Below the pieces are notes generated by a model, which saw nothing but the letters and a program-made list of their open reading frames with translations, did not search any database and had not been told where the DNA came from. A DNA stretch of 64,000 bases, from positions 1,488,001 through 1,552,000 of the forward strand of contig OW818676.1 of assembly GCA_942493235.1 (NCBI GenBank). The letters are read 5' to 3'. The translations under genes were made by a program, and so were the position numbers. The stretch comes from ENR-C587 sp942493235 (GTDB lineage Bacteria; Bacteroidota; Ignavibacteria; Kapaibacteriales; UBA2268). Shown here in pieces: positions 6,989 to 15,606 of the stretch (position 1 is the first letter of the stretch; each line of letters starts with the position of its first letter).

Positions 6989-9853
6989 TTATTTAATAAT
7001 AGAAAATATTTGACTGTCAATTATTTTAAAACTTTTCTCAATACTAATAATATATAATCCGCTTGAATACAAATCAGAATCAAAAGGAAATGAATAAAGC
7101 CCGGCATCAAAATATTGATTGTCAAAAAGTTTACTTATTAAATCGCCTTTGTAGTTATGTACTAAAATAGTATAATAATTGGAGTCATAGATTAGTAATT
7201 CCAATTTGGAATTATTAAAATCAATAGGGTTCGGATATACATTAATCTGTTTAGGTGCTAATTCCAGCCGGCTTACATTTAGTGATGAATAGAATTCTTC
7301 GGATAATTGAGCCGTATTAACCAGATTATGATAATTATCGGCAGCGAAAATACTAAATACAATAGTAGCGGTCTGACCAACTTTCAATGGAATTGGTCCT
7401 GCCGATACGACGGTTGAAACATCTGTTTTATTAGTGCTGTCGTTTACAATTCCGCTGGAAAGTGCTGTCCATTTCTCGGTTTTTGTAAATCCATCATTTA
7501 AGCCGAAAATACCAGCTTGGCTACCATTGTTACTTATCCCGTAGTAATTCTCTCTCTGCTGAGAAATTAATTTCACTCCAATCAACGGCAGGGTTTCGTT
7601 GTAAGCATTTTGGCAATATGAAAAACGATGAACTCTATCGTAAATAGCTAAATTGTTTGCTCCTGATAAACCAATGTCCCAATCAAAGAAAAGCCCAAGA
7701 TAAACCGAATCCATATTTTCAGTACTATTATTTGTAATATTATAAGTACTGATAATAAAGTCTTCCGCTCCTGGCTTATTGCTTGCAAAAACATATTGGC
7801 GGACTAAAAGCCCATAGCTTGGCTCTGCCTTGAAATCATTATAAACCGTATAAGCTTGTAATAGCCCAGTATCGGCAAAAACAGTATCGCTAATAATTTT
7901 TGATATTGAGAAATTGCGAAGCGGAATCGAAGCATAAGACCTTGCCACATCAGAAACTTTATCAGTGCCTGTAGCCACCATTAGTGAACCTTCAAATAGC
8001 AGATTCTGACTGTTTTTATATTTTAAACCATGCCCCTGAGTATTTGCCGGATAATTATTAAAAGCCAAATTGCCACAGCTATTTACTGTCAGCAATATAT
8101 TGTTTTGGTGAATATCAATATAAGAAGGGTTAACCAATAATTGTGTATATTCGGTTTTAAATAATTGATTATCTATATAAATGCAAATATCAATTTTTAA
8201 TTGGTAATCAATAGGAATATTATCATTTAAAGTAAAAGTAAAAGCGTCAATAATATCAATAATTTGATATGTGCTCATAGAGTCGATTAGTAAGGTATCT
8301 TTTGTGAAATTCACATAAATGCTTGAGGTGTCGGTAGCTTTGGCGATTATTTTCAAATTAGTAATCGGAGACAATACATTTAATAAATTTAAGCTTAAAT
8401 TAAAAGTATCATATTTGGAAAATACTCCGTCATTATCTAAGTCAGTAACTTGATAATTCTTGAGTATTATAGATTTAACAATTTTTGTATTTACTGCATT
8501 ATAAGCATCTACACAGCCGGTGCCTATATAATAATTCGTATCTATATCATAAATGGTAGTGTCTGCTGTTAATTTTAAAAGTTCCGAAATTTGCAACGGA
8601 TTAAAACTCTTATGAGTCATTAGTGCAATTGATGCAACAGCCGCAACAATTGGTGAAGCCATAGAAGAACCACTTGAGTATTTATAATTGTTTGCCGGAA
8701 TTGTTGACCATATATCAACTCCCGGAGCACAAATATCAATATAATCGCCCCAATTGGAGAAATCAGGTTTTTTATTATATTCATTTATAGCAGCCACGGA
8801 CAAAGCATCGATGTAGGCTCCGGGATAAAACTTTTTATTAACATATTCATTACCGCCGGCAGCAACTACTAAAGCACCCATTTGAGTAACTTCTTGAATA
8901 ATCTCATTTTCCGATTTAGCACTTCCGAGACTGCCCCAAGAGCAATTAATTATTTTGGCACCCATTAGAGCTGCATAATAAATTCCTTCGTATTCTCGGT
9001 AAGTAGAAGTGTTTTGGCTGTCGTCATAACCAATTTTCACAGCTAATAATTTAACATTTTTGGCAGTGCCGGCTATCCCGATATTATTATTAGTGATAGC
9101 TCCGATTATTCCGGCTACATGAGTGCCGTGCAAGTGACCGGGCTTAGGATTATTATCACCGTTTTCTGTATCAATATTAGCAAAGTCCCAGCCTATATAA
9201 TCATCGATAAAACCATTGCCATCGTCATCAATTCCATTTTTTGATTTATCTGCACCGTTATCATCAGTTCCGGTTTCGGCTATATTAATATAAATATTTT
9301 TATTTAAATCGGGGTGAGTATAGTCAATACCGGTATCTATTACAGCTACTGTAATTGTATCCATATAATTAATATCGCCCCAGACCAGATGTGCTCTTAC
9401 TCTTGGGATATAGTATTGATGGTCAACTTGAGGATCATTAGTTATAGAGCAGAAGTGATGAATCGGCATTTTTTCAGCATATTCTAAAAAATCTAATTTG
9501 GAAATTTTTGCGATAATCTGGTCAAGATCTAAAGATTTCTCAAAGTTGATAATAGCTATGCGATTGAGAGAATTGATTTTTGCGGTGCTTGATAAATTAT
9601 AATTAGGAATTTTATCAAATATATGTTTACTATCGAAGAAATTATTGCTTAGGTATCCTTTAGTAGAGTGCTGCCCTATAAACTGAACCAATTGGCTGAT
9701 ACTGCCCACTCTGCCGGCATTATTCCAATCAGTAAACACAGAATTGCCTGCCTTGAATTTAATTATAATTCTATTTGGTTCATATTCATTATTGCAATAT
9801 ACTTGAATTATTGAAATAAGAAACAATATTATGGCTAAAACATATTTTTTCAT
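6989..9853 (-). CDS. Subtilisin-family (S8) secreted protease with T9SS sorting domain
   Basis: Secreted serine protease of 954 residues. A signal peptide (1-20, hydrophobic VLAIILFLISIIQVYC) is followed by a propeptide-like region (NRIIIKFKAG, 28-36) and the S8 catalytic domain. The catalytic triad is intact: AVIDTGIDY with D173, HGTHVAGIIGA with H242, and GSSMASP with S397; the oxyanion Asn is N335 (AAGGNE). An Asp/Asn-rich calcium-type insert (DDDGNGFIDDY, 209-219) sits between Asp and His. A long beta-rich region of unknown fold follows. The last about 80 residues (VYPNP, then GLYSFPF and GLYIISIEK) form a type-A T9SS sorting domain, so it should cross the outer membrane by T9SS. Substrate unknown. 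It is divergent from pfkA. Confidence 0.92.
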   Translation of the reverse strand: MKKYVLAIILFLISIIQVYCNNEYEPNRIIIKFKAGNSVFTDWNNAGRVGSISQLVQFIGQHSTKGYLSNNFFDSKHIFDKIPNYNLSSTAKINSLNRIAIINFEKSLDLDQIIAKISKLDFLEYAEKMPIHHFCSITNDPQVDHQYYIPRVRAHLVWGDINYMDTITVAVIDTGIDYTHPDLNKNIYINIAETGTDDNGADKSKNGIDDDGNGFIDDYIGWDFANIDTENGDNNPKPGHLHGTHVAGIIGAITNNNIGIAGTAKNVKLLAVKIGYDDSQNTSTYREYEGIYYAALMGAKIINCSWGSLGSAKSENEIIQEVTQMGALVVAAGGNEYVNKKFYPGAYIDALSVAAINEYNKKPDFSNWGDYIDICAPGVDIWSTIPANNYKYSSGSSMASPIVAAVASIALMTHKSFNPLQISELLKLTADTTIYDIDTNYYIGTGCVDAYNAVNTKIVKSIILKNYQVTDLDNDGVFSKYDTFNLSLNLLNVLSPITNLKIIAKATDTSSIYVNFTKDTLLIDSMSTYQIIDIIDAFTFTLNDNIPIDYQLKIDICIYIDNQLFKTEYTQLLVNPSYIDIHQNNILLTVNSCGNLAFNNYPANTQGHGLKYKNSQNLLFEGSLMVATGTDKVSDVARSYASIPLRNFSISKIISDTVFADTGLLQAYTVYNDFKAEPSYGLLVRQYVFASNKPGAEDFIISTYNITNNSTENMDSVYLGLFFDWDIGLSGANNLAIYDRVHRFSYCQNAYNETLPLIGVKLISQQRENYYGISNNGSQAGIFGLNDGFTKTEKWTALSSGIVNDSTNKTDVSTVVSAGPIPLKVGQTATIVFSIFAADNYHNLVNTAQLSEEFYSSLNVSRLELAPKQINVYPNPIDFNNSKLELLIYDSNYYTILVHNYKGDLISKLFDNQYFDAGLYSFPFDSDLYSSGLYIISIEKSFKIIDSQIFSIIK

Positions 9854-9956
9854 ATACTTTATCTAATTATAAATATACTATATATAGTAAAACGAAAATA
9901 AATAAAAAAAATTAGAATTACTGTAAAAAATTTACTGATACTTGATAATATTTTTT

Positions 9957-9964
9957 TATTTTTG
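9957..9964 (+). promoter_or_regulatory. Possible -7 element upstream of pfkA
   Basis: TATTTTTG followed by TA, identical to the candidate ahead of gatE and matching TAnnTTTG. It lies about 50 bases before the ATG. The -33 element is not convincing. Confidence 0.3.
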
Positions 9965-10013
9965 TACCCATACAAATTGCACATAGAATTTATAAATTTG
10001 AACGGAGGACAAA

Positions 10014-11018
10014 ATGAAAATTGCGGTAATGACAGGTGGGGGAGATAGCCCCGGTATGAATGCTTTTATCAGAGCAATAGTCAGAAGTGCAAAAAATCTC
10101 AGGCCTACAACTACAATATTAGGCGTTATTGATGGGTGGAGGGGTTTAATTGATAACAATTTTAAACAGCTCAGCTCAAAGGATACCAGAGGAATGGCAC
10201 GAGTCGGCGGTTCAATGCTTGGCACTTTAAGAGTACCGGAGCTCCAATTCGATGAAGACATGCAAAGGACTATAGCAATAAATCTCCATGATAATTATAT
10301 AGACTATCTTTTTGTGATTGGTGGCAATGGCTCACTAAAAGCTGCAAATGTAACTAACGAAATTCTAAAAAGCGAAGGTGTTAAAACTAAAGTATTAGTT
10401 ACTTCCGGTTCTATTGATAATGATGTAGCAAATAATTATGGCTTTTCAACAGGATTTTATAGTGCCGTTGACAAAAGCTTAGAGATGTTAGAGTGGATTC
10501 GCGATACAGCCAGTGCCCACCGCAGAGTTTATATTATTGAATCAATGGGCAGAGATTCAGGTTATCTTGCATTTTATGCCGGTGTAGCTACAGGTGCAGA
10601 ATATATAATTATGCCTCGTGAAGAAGTTGATTATGATGCAATAGCTACATTGATTGATGAACGCGATAGAGATACTCGCATTATTGTTGCCGAAGGGTAT
10701 AATAAATCTCCCGAAGATATCAGAGTAATTCTCGAAGAAATTTTTGCAAAACGCAACATTAAACATGAAATTAGAACCGTTGATATGGGCTATTTTCAGA
10801 GAGGCGGAGCTGCGGCAACTAAAGATATATTGCTTGCCAGCTGGTTAGGTTATAATATGGTTTCTGATGCTTTCAATAAATGCGATAGTGGATTTTATAC
10901 ATCTTACAATGTAGGTAAAAAGCCATCTGTTTTACTATTATCCGATGCCATAAAAGATGAAACTTCTCATTTCGATATTCCACCCGAATTGATTGCTTTT
11001 GCACAAGCACTGAAATAA
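10014..11018 (+). CDS. pfkA: 6-phosphofructokinase family protein
   Basis: Phosphorylates fructose-6-phosphate in glycolysis if it is a standard PFK. The 334-residue protein has the family landmarks: the phosphate loop MTGGGDSPGMNA (6-17), GGSMLGTLR (65-73), IDNDV with the presumed catalytic base D135, RDTASAHRRVYIIESMGRDSGYLA (163-186) and, further on, the substrate-binding GYFQRGG. Two normally conserved sites differ. The metal/nucleotide motif GGDGS reads GGNGS (N105), and PGTIDND reads SGSIDND (131-137). These changes could alter phosphoryl-donor use (ATP versus pyrophosphate) or regulation; the sequence cannot say which. GGAGG just upstream of the ATG supports the start. A hairpin follows the stop. 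Confidence 0.85.
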   Translation: MKIAVMTGGGDSPGMNAFIRAIVRSAKNLRPTTTILGVIDGWRGLIDNNFKQLSSKDTRGMARVGGSMLGTLRVPELQFDEDMQRTIAINLHDNYIDYLFVIGGNGSLKAANVTNEILKSEGVKTKVLVTSGSIDNDVANNYGFSTGFYSAVDKSLEMLEWIRDTASAHRRVYIIESMGRDSGYLAFYAGVATGAEYIIMPREEVDYDAIATLIDERDRDTRIIVAEGYNKSPEDIRVILEEIFAKRNIKHEIRTVDMGYFQRGGAAATKDILLASWLGYNMVSDAFNKCDSGFYTSYNVGKKPSVLLLSDAIKDETSHFDIPPELIAFAQALK

Positions 11019-11033
11019 ATTAACTTATAATAA

Positions 11034-11064
11034 GGGTCAGAGTATAGTTCTGACCCAAATTTCT
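11034..11064 (+). terminator. Hairpin terminator after pfkA
   Basis: Perfect 8-bp stem GGGTCAGA (11034-11041) / TCTGACCC (11049-11056), 7-base loop, followed by AAATTTCTTCT, a weak T-tract. Confidence 0.65.
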
Positions 11065-11330
11065 TCTCTTCCAACAGCGTTCGATGTTGAATATTGGCAG
11101 AAGAAAGTTATAAAGTTCGTAAAGTTATAAAGTTATAAAGTGGGAATTGGGAAATAGGAAATAGGAAGTAGGAATATGTTCGTCTCCTTAATACGCTCTG
11201 CGTAGAAAGGCTGCTCTTCCAACAGCGTTATCTGTTGAATATTGGTAGAAGAAAGTTATAAAGTTGAAAGTTATAAAGTTATAAAGTTGAAATATACTCC
11301 CATTGATATGCCATATCTATCAGATATTTC
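11065..11330. repeat. Repeat island 2
   Basis: Between pfkA and the first chemoreceptor. Module order: hairpin unit (11066-11103), AAAGTT-rich tract (about 11107-11140), GGGAATTGGGAAATAGG tract (11141-11175), CTCTGCGTA module (11180-11210), hairpin unit (11215-11250), then another AAAGTT-rich tract to about 11290. No gene. Bases 11330-11508 are AT-rich and should contain the receptor promoter. Confidence 0.8.
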
Positions 11331-11508
11331 ATTTCTGATTCCCAATTACTCAATTTGCAGTTCCGAACCCCGAACCCCGAACACACAGAACCTTAAAAAT
11401 ACTCATTTAATCTTTAAAATTTGTAATAGTTTAAAAAAGATTTGTATTTATTCAAAAAATGATGTATATTAAACGGTATTTGTTACAAAAAAAATACTAA
11501 GAGGTTCT

Positions 11509-13818
11509 ATGCGAAGTATTAAAGATGTAGGTATTCTCTCGAAAATATTTATTCCTATTGTTATAGGTTTATTGTTGATGTTGGTTATGATTATGGTATT
11601 TGTCATTCCATCATTTAGAGAAAATATATTAGTAGAAAGAAAAAACTTTCTTAAAAATGCCGGACAAATAGTATTTTCAACTTTTGATGGCTTTAATAAG
11701 CGATATAAAGCCGGGAAAATGACTTTAGAAGAGGCTCAAGCAAGAGCAAAAGAGGCTGTTAAATTTATGAGATTTGATGGTAAAAACTACTTTTTTGTTT
11801 ATGATTTTGAAAAAATGGTAATTCAACCTGTTTCGCCCGAAAGAGAAAACAAACCCTTAGAATTCTTCAAAGACGATAAAGATAAAAAATATCTTGAAGA
11901 AGGTGCAGCTCTATGTAAAAAGCAGAAAGAGGGCTTTATTTATTATTTTAAAGCAAAACCAAAGACTGATATTCCGTTGGAAAAACTGTCTTATATGAAA
12001 TTGTATGAGCCTTGGGGGTGGATAATCGGAGCCGGCATCTATACTGATGATGTAGATGAAGATTTTGCTGCTATTAAGACTACTCTATATCTTGGTTTTA
12101 TAATATTTTTAGGCATATTTTTAGTACTTCTGTATATAATATTTAAGCGTGGAATAGTCAAACCGATCAGAGAATTAAGCCAAGTGGCTATTGATGTATC
12201 GGACGGCGATTTAAATACAAAGGTGGCTTATACTGCCAATGATGAAATCGGAATATTATCGGATTCATTCAGAAAGATGATTGCCAATATCCGATTGATG
12301 ACAGAAGAAACTCAAAAAGCTGCCGATTTAGCCGGCGAGGGTGTGCTTGACTATCGAAGCGATGTTACTCAGTTTAATGGTGCTTATAGAGAAGTGCTTG
12401 CCTCATTTAATAATACAATCGATAATATTATTAATCCGCTTAAGATTACAGCTGACTACATTCAGCAAATATCTCAAGGTAGAATACCAGCCAAATTAAC
12501 TGAAAACTTCAAAGGATATTTTAATGAATTAAAGCATAATCTAAATCAGTGTATTGATTCAATTAATACTTTAATTAGTGAGTCTCAGACGTTAAGTAAA
12601 AATGCTACCGAGGGTAATCTTTCTTCTAAAGCAGATATAAATAAAGTTCAAGGTGATTATCAAAAAGTTATTAAAGGCATTAACGATACTATTGAAGCTA
12701 TTATTTCTCCGATAAACGAATCTGTACAAGTATTAAAGCTTATGGCAGACGGGAATTTGAGCGTTAGAGTTCATGGCGATTATAAAGGCGAGCATGCAAT
12801 TATCAAAAATGCATTAAATACTACTATGGATATGCTGCCATTAGAAGAAACTATCGAAGTAATGGAGCAAATGGCTACCGGAGATTTAACTCGTAAAATG
12901 AGCGGTGATTATAAAGGCGACAGTTTGAAATTAAAAGTTGCAGTTAACAATACAATTGATTCTATGTCTGAAATTTTAAGCCAAGTTATTAACACTGTTG
13001 AAGAAGTTACTCGTGGAGCTATGCAGGTATCAGATGCAAGTACAGCATTGTCTCAAGGTGCTACCGAGCAGGCAGCTTCTCTCGAAGAAATTACATCTTC
13101 TACTTCCGAAGTCGGCTCTCAGACAAGACTTAATGCCCAAAATGCCGGACTTGCAAATTCATTAGCTGATGAAGCAAATAATTTAGCAAGCAAAGGCAAT
13201 ATCGAAATGCAAAAATTAGATACTGCAATGGGCGAGATAAATGAATCAAGCAAAAATATTTCTAAGATTATTAAAGTAATCGACGAGATTGCATTCCAGA
13301 CTAATTTGTTAGCTCTTAATGCCGCAGTCGAAGCAGCAAGAGCCGGTAGGCACGGCAAAGGATTTGCGGTAGTTGCCGAAGAAGTTAGAAATTTAGCTTC
13401 CAGAAGTGCTAATGCTGCTAAAGAAACAGCAGAATTGATTGAGCACAGCATTAAAACTGTAGAAGCCGGAATAGATTTAACAAGTAAGACTACCGGTGCT
13501 CTCGGCGAAATTACCAACTCAACCACTAAAGTAGCCGGTATTATCAACGAAATTAATATTTCTTCTAATGAACAGGCTCAGGCTATTGCTCAGATAAATG
13601 AAGGATTATCTCAGATTGATAAAGTAACTCAGACTAATACAGCTTCAGCGGAAGAGAGTGCCTCTGCTTCCGAGCAATTATCAAGTCAGGCTAATAATCT
13701 TAGAAAGTTAATTACCCGATTTAGATTGAATGACGAGTTTCTTGACAATCACTCAACAAATACTTATAAAGGGAAAATGTTAAAAAGTAAAGGTCATTAT
13801 CTAAATTCCGATTATTAA
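11509..13818 (+). CDS. Methyl-accepting chemotaxis protein, sCache-type sensor
   Basis: Transmembrane chemoreceptor of 769 residues that would signal to the flagellar motor through CheA/CheW. Order: TM1 (13-34); a periplasmic sCache_2-like domain (about 45-185, with KNYFFVYDFEKMVIQPV and PWGWIIGAGIYTDDVD); TM2 (191-213); HAMP (214-268, NDEIGILSDSF); and several HAMP-like tandem modules (270-490; the first two share the pattern GxLxxRxD, then GxYxxVxxxxN). The methyl-accepting domain ends with the invariant hairpin tip DEIAFQTNLLALNAAVEAA (592-610) and EEVRNLASRSA. No C-terminal CheR/CheB tether pentapeptide is seen. AGAGG ahead of the ATG supports the start. The sensor is paralogous to the half-receptor at 14302. 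Ligand unknown; sCache_2 domains often bind small organic acids. Confidence 0.93.
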   Translation: MRSIKDVGILSKIFIPIVIGLLLMLVMIMVFVIPSFRENILVERKNFLKNAGQIVFSTFDGFNKRYKAGKMTLEEAQARAKEAVKFMRFDGKNYFFVYDFEKMVIQPVSPERENKPLEFFKDDKDKKYLEEGAALCKKQKEGFIYYFKAKPKTDIPLEKLSYMKLYEPWGWIIGAGIYTDDVDEDFAAIKTTLYLGFIIFLGIFLVLLYIIFKRGIVKPIRELSQVAIDVSDGDLNTKVAYTANDEIGILSDSFRKMIANIRLMTEETQKAADLAGEGVLDYRSDVTQFNGAYREVLASFNNTIDNIINPLKITADYIQQISQGRIPAKLTENFKGYFNELKHNLNQCIDSINTLISESQTLSKNATEGNLSSKADINKVQGDYQKVIKGINDTIEAIISPINESVQVLKLMADGNLSVRVHGDYKGEHAIIKNALNTTMDMLPLEETIEVMEQMATGDLTRKMSGDYKGDSLKLKVAVNNTIDSMSEILSQVINTVEEVTRGAMQVSDASTALSQGATEQAASLEEITSSTSEVGSQTRLNAQNAGLANSLADEANNLASKGNIEMQKLDTAMGEINESSKNISKIIKVIDEIAFQTNLLALNAAVEAARAGRHGKGFAVVAEEVRNLASRSANAAKETAELIEHSIKTVEAGIDLTSKTTGALGEITNSTTKVAGIINEINISSNEQAQAIAQINEGLSQIDKVTQTNTASAEESASASEQLSSQANNLRKLITRFRLNDEFLDNHSTNTYKGKMLKSKGHYLNSDY

Positions 13819-14301
13819 TTTAGAAAAATGCTGAAATATTTGCTAATGAATAATTGAAAAATCATTAAATAATCAATAAAATATTGTTGATATATCAATT
13901 GTCAGTGATTCTAAGTTATAATTATATATTATGAAAATAAAAATTATAATTATTCTGTTACTTTACCAACCTCATCAAAAAGAGGCTGTGTGAAATCTTT
14001 GATTACTTTTTACAAAATTAGAATTCTCACTATGCTTGTATTCGAGGTTGTCTAAAATTAATAATATTGCCAAATCGTCATTCTGAGTGTAACGAAGAAT
14101 CCAGAATTATCAACATTTAGCTTTATCTGGATTCTTCACTTCACTTAGAATGACAAATTTTAGACAGCCTCTTCAATAGAATGGGTTAATAAAAAACTTC
14201 GGACATTTACATTAGAACATAGGTTTTTACATAGCCTCTAAAGTTATGGGTAAAAGTATAACAATCAATTTGAAAAGTAATAGATATAATAAAGGTAGAA
14301 T
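13819..14301. repeat. Nested MITE-like elements between chemoreceptor genes
   Basis: Outer element B runs from GAGGCTGTGTGAAA (13982-13995) to its inverted partner TTTTTACATAGCCTC (14224-14238). Inside it lies element A (14044-14172). Flanking sequence up to 13981 and after 14238 is AT-rich with no gene; the last about 60 bases lead into the next receptor gene. Confidence 0.7.
14044..14172. repeat. MITE-like element A, copy 2
   Basis: Ends GAGGTTGTCTAAAATTA and, inverted, AATTTTAGACAGCCTC. Inside are the inverted arms GTCATTCTGAGTGTAACGAA and, mirrored, CTTCACTTAGAATGAC, with GAATCCAGA/TCTGGATTC nearer the centre. Total 129 bp. Compared with the copy at 62243 the core is in the opposite orientation. 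Confidence 0.75.
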
Positions 14302-15588
14302 ATGATAAAATACAGGAATATTAATTTAACTGTTAAGAGCTTATTGCCGATAGTTTTTTCCTTGCTTATTATTACTATTACTTTGGTTTATTATATATTG
14401 CCTCAAATTAAAGATGCAATTTTAGAGAAGAAAAAAGAAGGCTTGAAAAATGTAGTTGAATTAGCATATACTACATTTGCCGGATTTGACAAAGAAGTGA
14501 AAGCCGGCGAAATAACTTTAGATACAGCTAAAATCAAAGCAGAACAAATTATTAAGTATATGAGATTTGAAGGCGAAAATTATTATTTCGTTTTTGATTT
14601 TGAGAAAATGCTTATTCAGCCGGTTAAAATAGAAAGAGAGAATAAACCTCTCAGCTATTTTAAAGATGACCACAATAATCAATATTTAATTAGGGCTGTA
14701 GAAATATGCAAATCAGATGGAGAAGGGTTTGTGTTTTATTATAGAACTAAACCGAAAACCGATATAACCCTGCCAAAGCTTTCGTATGTTCGATTATTTA
14801 AGCCTTGGGGCTGGATAATTGGTGCCGGTGTATATTTTGATGATATTGAAAAAGAGTATGCAAATATCAGAAATGAGATATTAGCAGTATTTCTAACTAT
14901 TTTACTACTACTGATGATAATCAGTTACTTTAATACAAAGTATGCCATTATAAAACCAATTAAAAAACTCAAAGATATTGCAAGAGAGATTTCAAACGGG
15001 AATTTTAAAACTGAGCTTGAAAGCTTCTCGAATGACGAAATCGGGAATTTGTCTCAGGCTTTTAGTATAATGATTATCAATATTAAAAAGTTGATTGATG
15101 AGACTAAGAAATCAGCAATATTTGCCTCTGAGGGGAAATTAGATTATCGCTCCGATATTAACCAATATTCGGGAGCTTATAGAGAATTGCTGACTGGCTT
15201 GAATAACACTATGAATGAAATAATTTCTCCGCTAAACCTCACTGCGGAATATATAGATAGAATTTCCAAAGGGGATATGCCGGCAATTATTACTGATGTA
15301 TATAATGGCGATTTTAACGAAATCAAAGGCAATTTAAATTTGTGTATAGACGCAATTTCTTCTTTGATTTCAGATATTAATGAGATGAATAATGAAATAA
15401 TTACGGGAAATCTTAGATTTAGAATATCTTCTAATAAGCATCATGGCAGATATAGGGAGATAATTGAAGGTATTAATGCTACTATTGACAGGTTAGTGGA
15501 TTTAATAGACAAAATTCCTTTATCAATTCAAATATCAGATACCGAGCAGAATATACTATTTATTAATAAAAAATCAAAAATGATTTAA
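14302..15588 (+). CDS. Chemoreceptor sensor half (sCache, HAMP modules), no signalling domain
   Basis: A 428-residue protein with the input side of a chemoreceptor only. Order: TM1 (about 13-33); sCache_2-like domain (about 45-185, NYYFVFDFEKMLIQPV, PWGWIIGAGVYFDDIE); TM2 (191-211); HAMP (213-268); and two HAMP-like modules (272-360 and 365-400). It is clearly paralogous to the receptor at 11509. It then stops at KIPLSIQISDTEQNILFINK, which looks like the first strand of a PAS domain. No methyl-accepting hairpin follows; instead a new membrane sensor gene starts 18 bases later. Either it is a truncated remnant, or it works by pairing through HAMP with a full receptor. The downstream neighbour stops at the same domain boundary. 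Confidence 0.8.
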   Translation: MIKYRNINLTVKSLLPIVFSLLIITITLVYYILPQIKDAILEKKKEGLKNVVELAYTTFAGFDKEVKAGEITLDTAKIKAEQIIKYMRFEGENYYFVFDFEKMLIQPVKIERENKPLSYFKDDHNNQYLIRAVEICKSDGEGFVFYYRTKPKTDITLPKLSYVRLFKPWGWIIGAGVYFDDIEKEYANIRNEILAVFLTILLLLMIISYFNTKYAIIKPIKKLKDIAREISNGNFKTELESFSNDEIGNLSQAFSIMIINIKKLIDETKKSAIFASEGKLDYRSDINQYSGAYRELLTGLNNTMNEIISPLNLTAEYIDRISKGDMPAIITDVYNGDFNEIKGNLNLCIDAISSLISDINEMNNEIITGNLRFRISSNKHHGRYREIIEGINATIDRLVDLIDKIPLSIQISDTEQNILFINKKSKMI

Positions 15589-15606
15589 TTCAATTAGGAA
15601 TAGGCA

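Noticed and set aside
11242..11472. A 76-residue frame between pfkA and the first chemoreceptor
   Set aside because: It begins inside AAAGTT repeats and runs through AT-rich spacer; the protein text is repeat-derived.
13119..13547. Long minus-strand frame inside the first chemoreceptor gene
   Set aside because: It is antisense to the methyl-accepting domain, whose coding signal is unmistakable.
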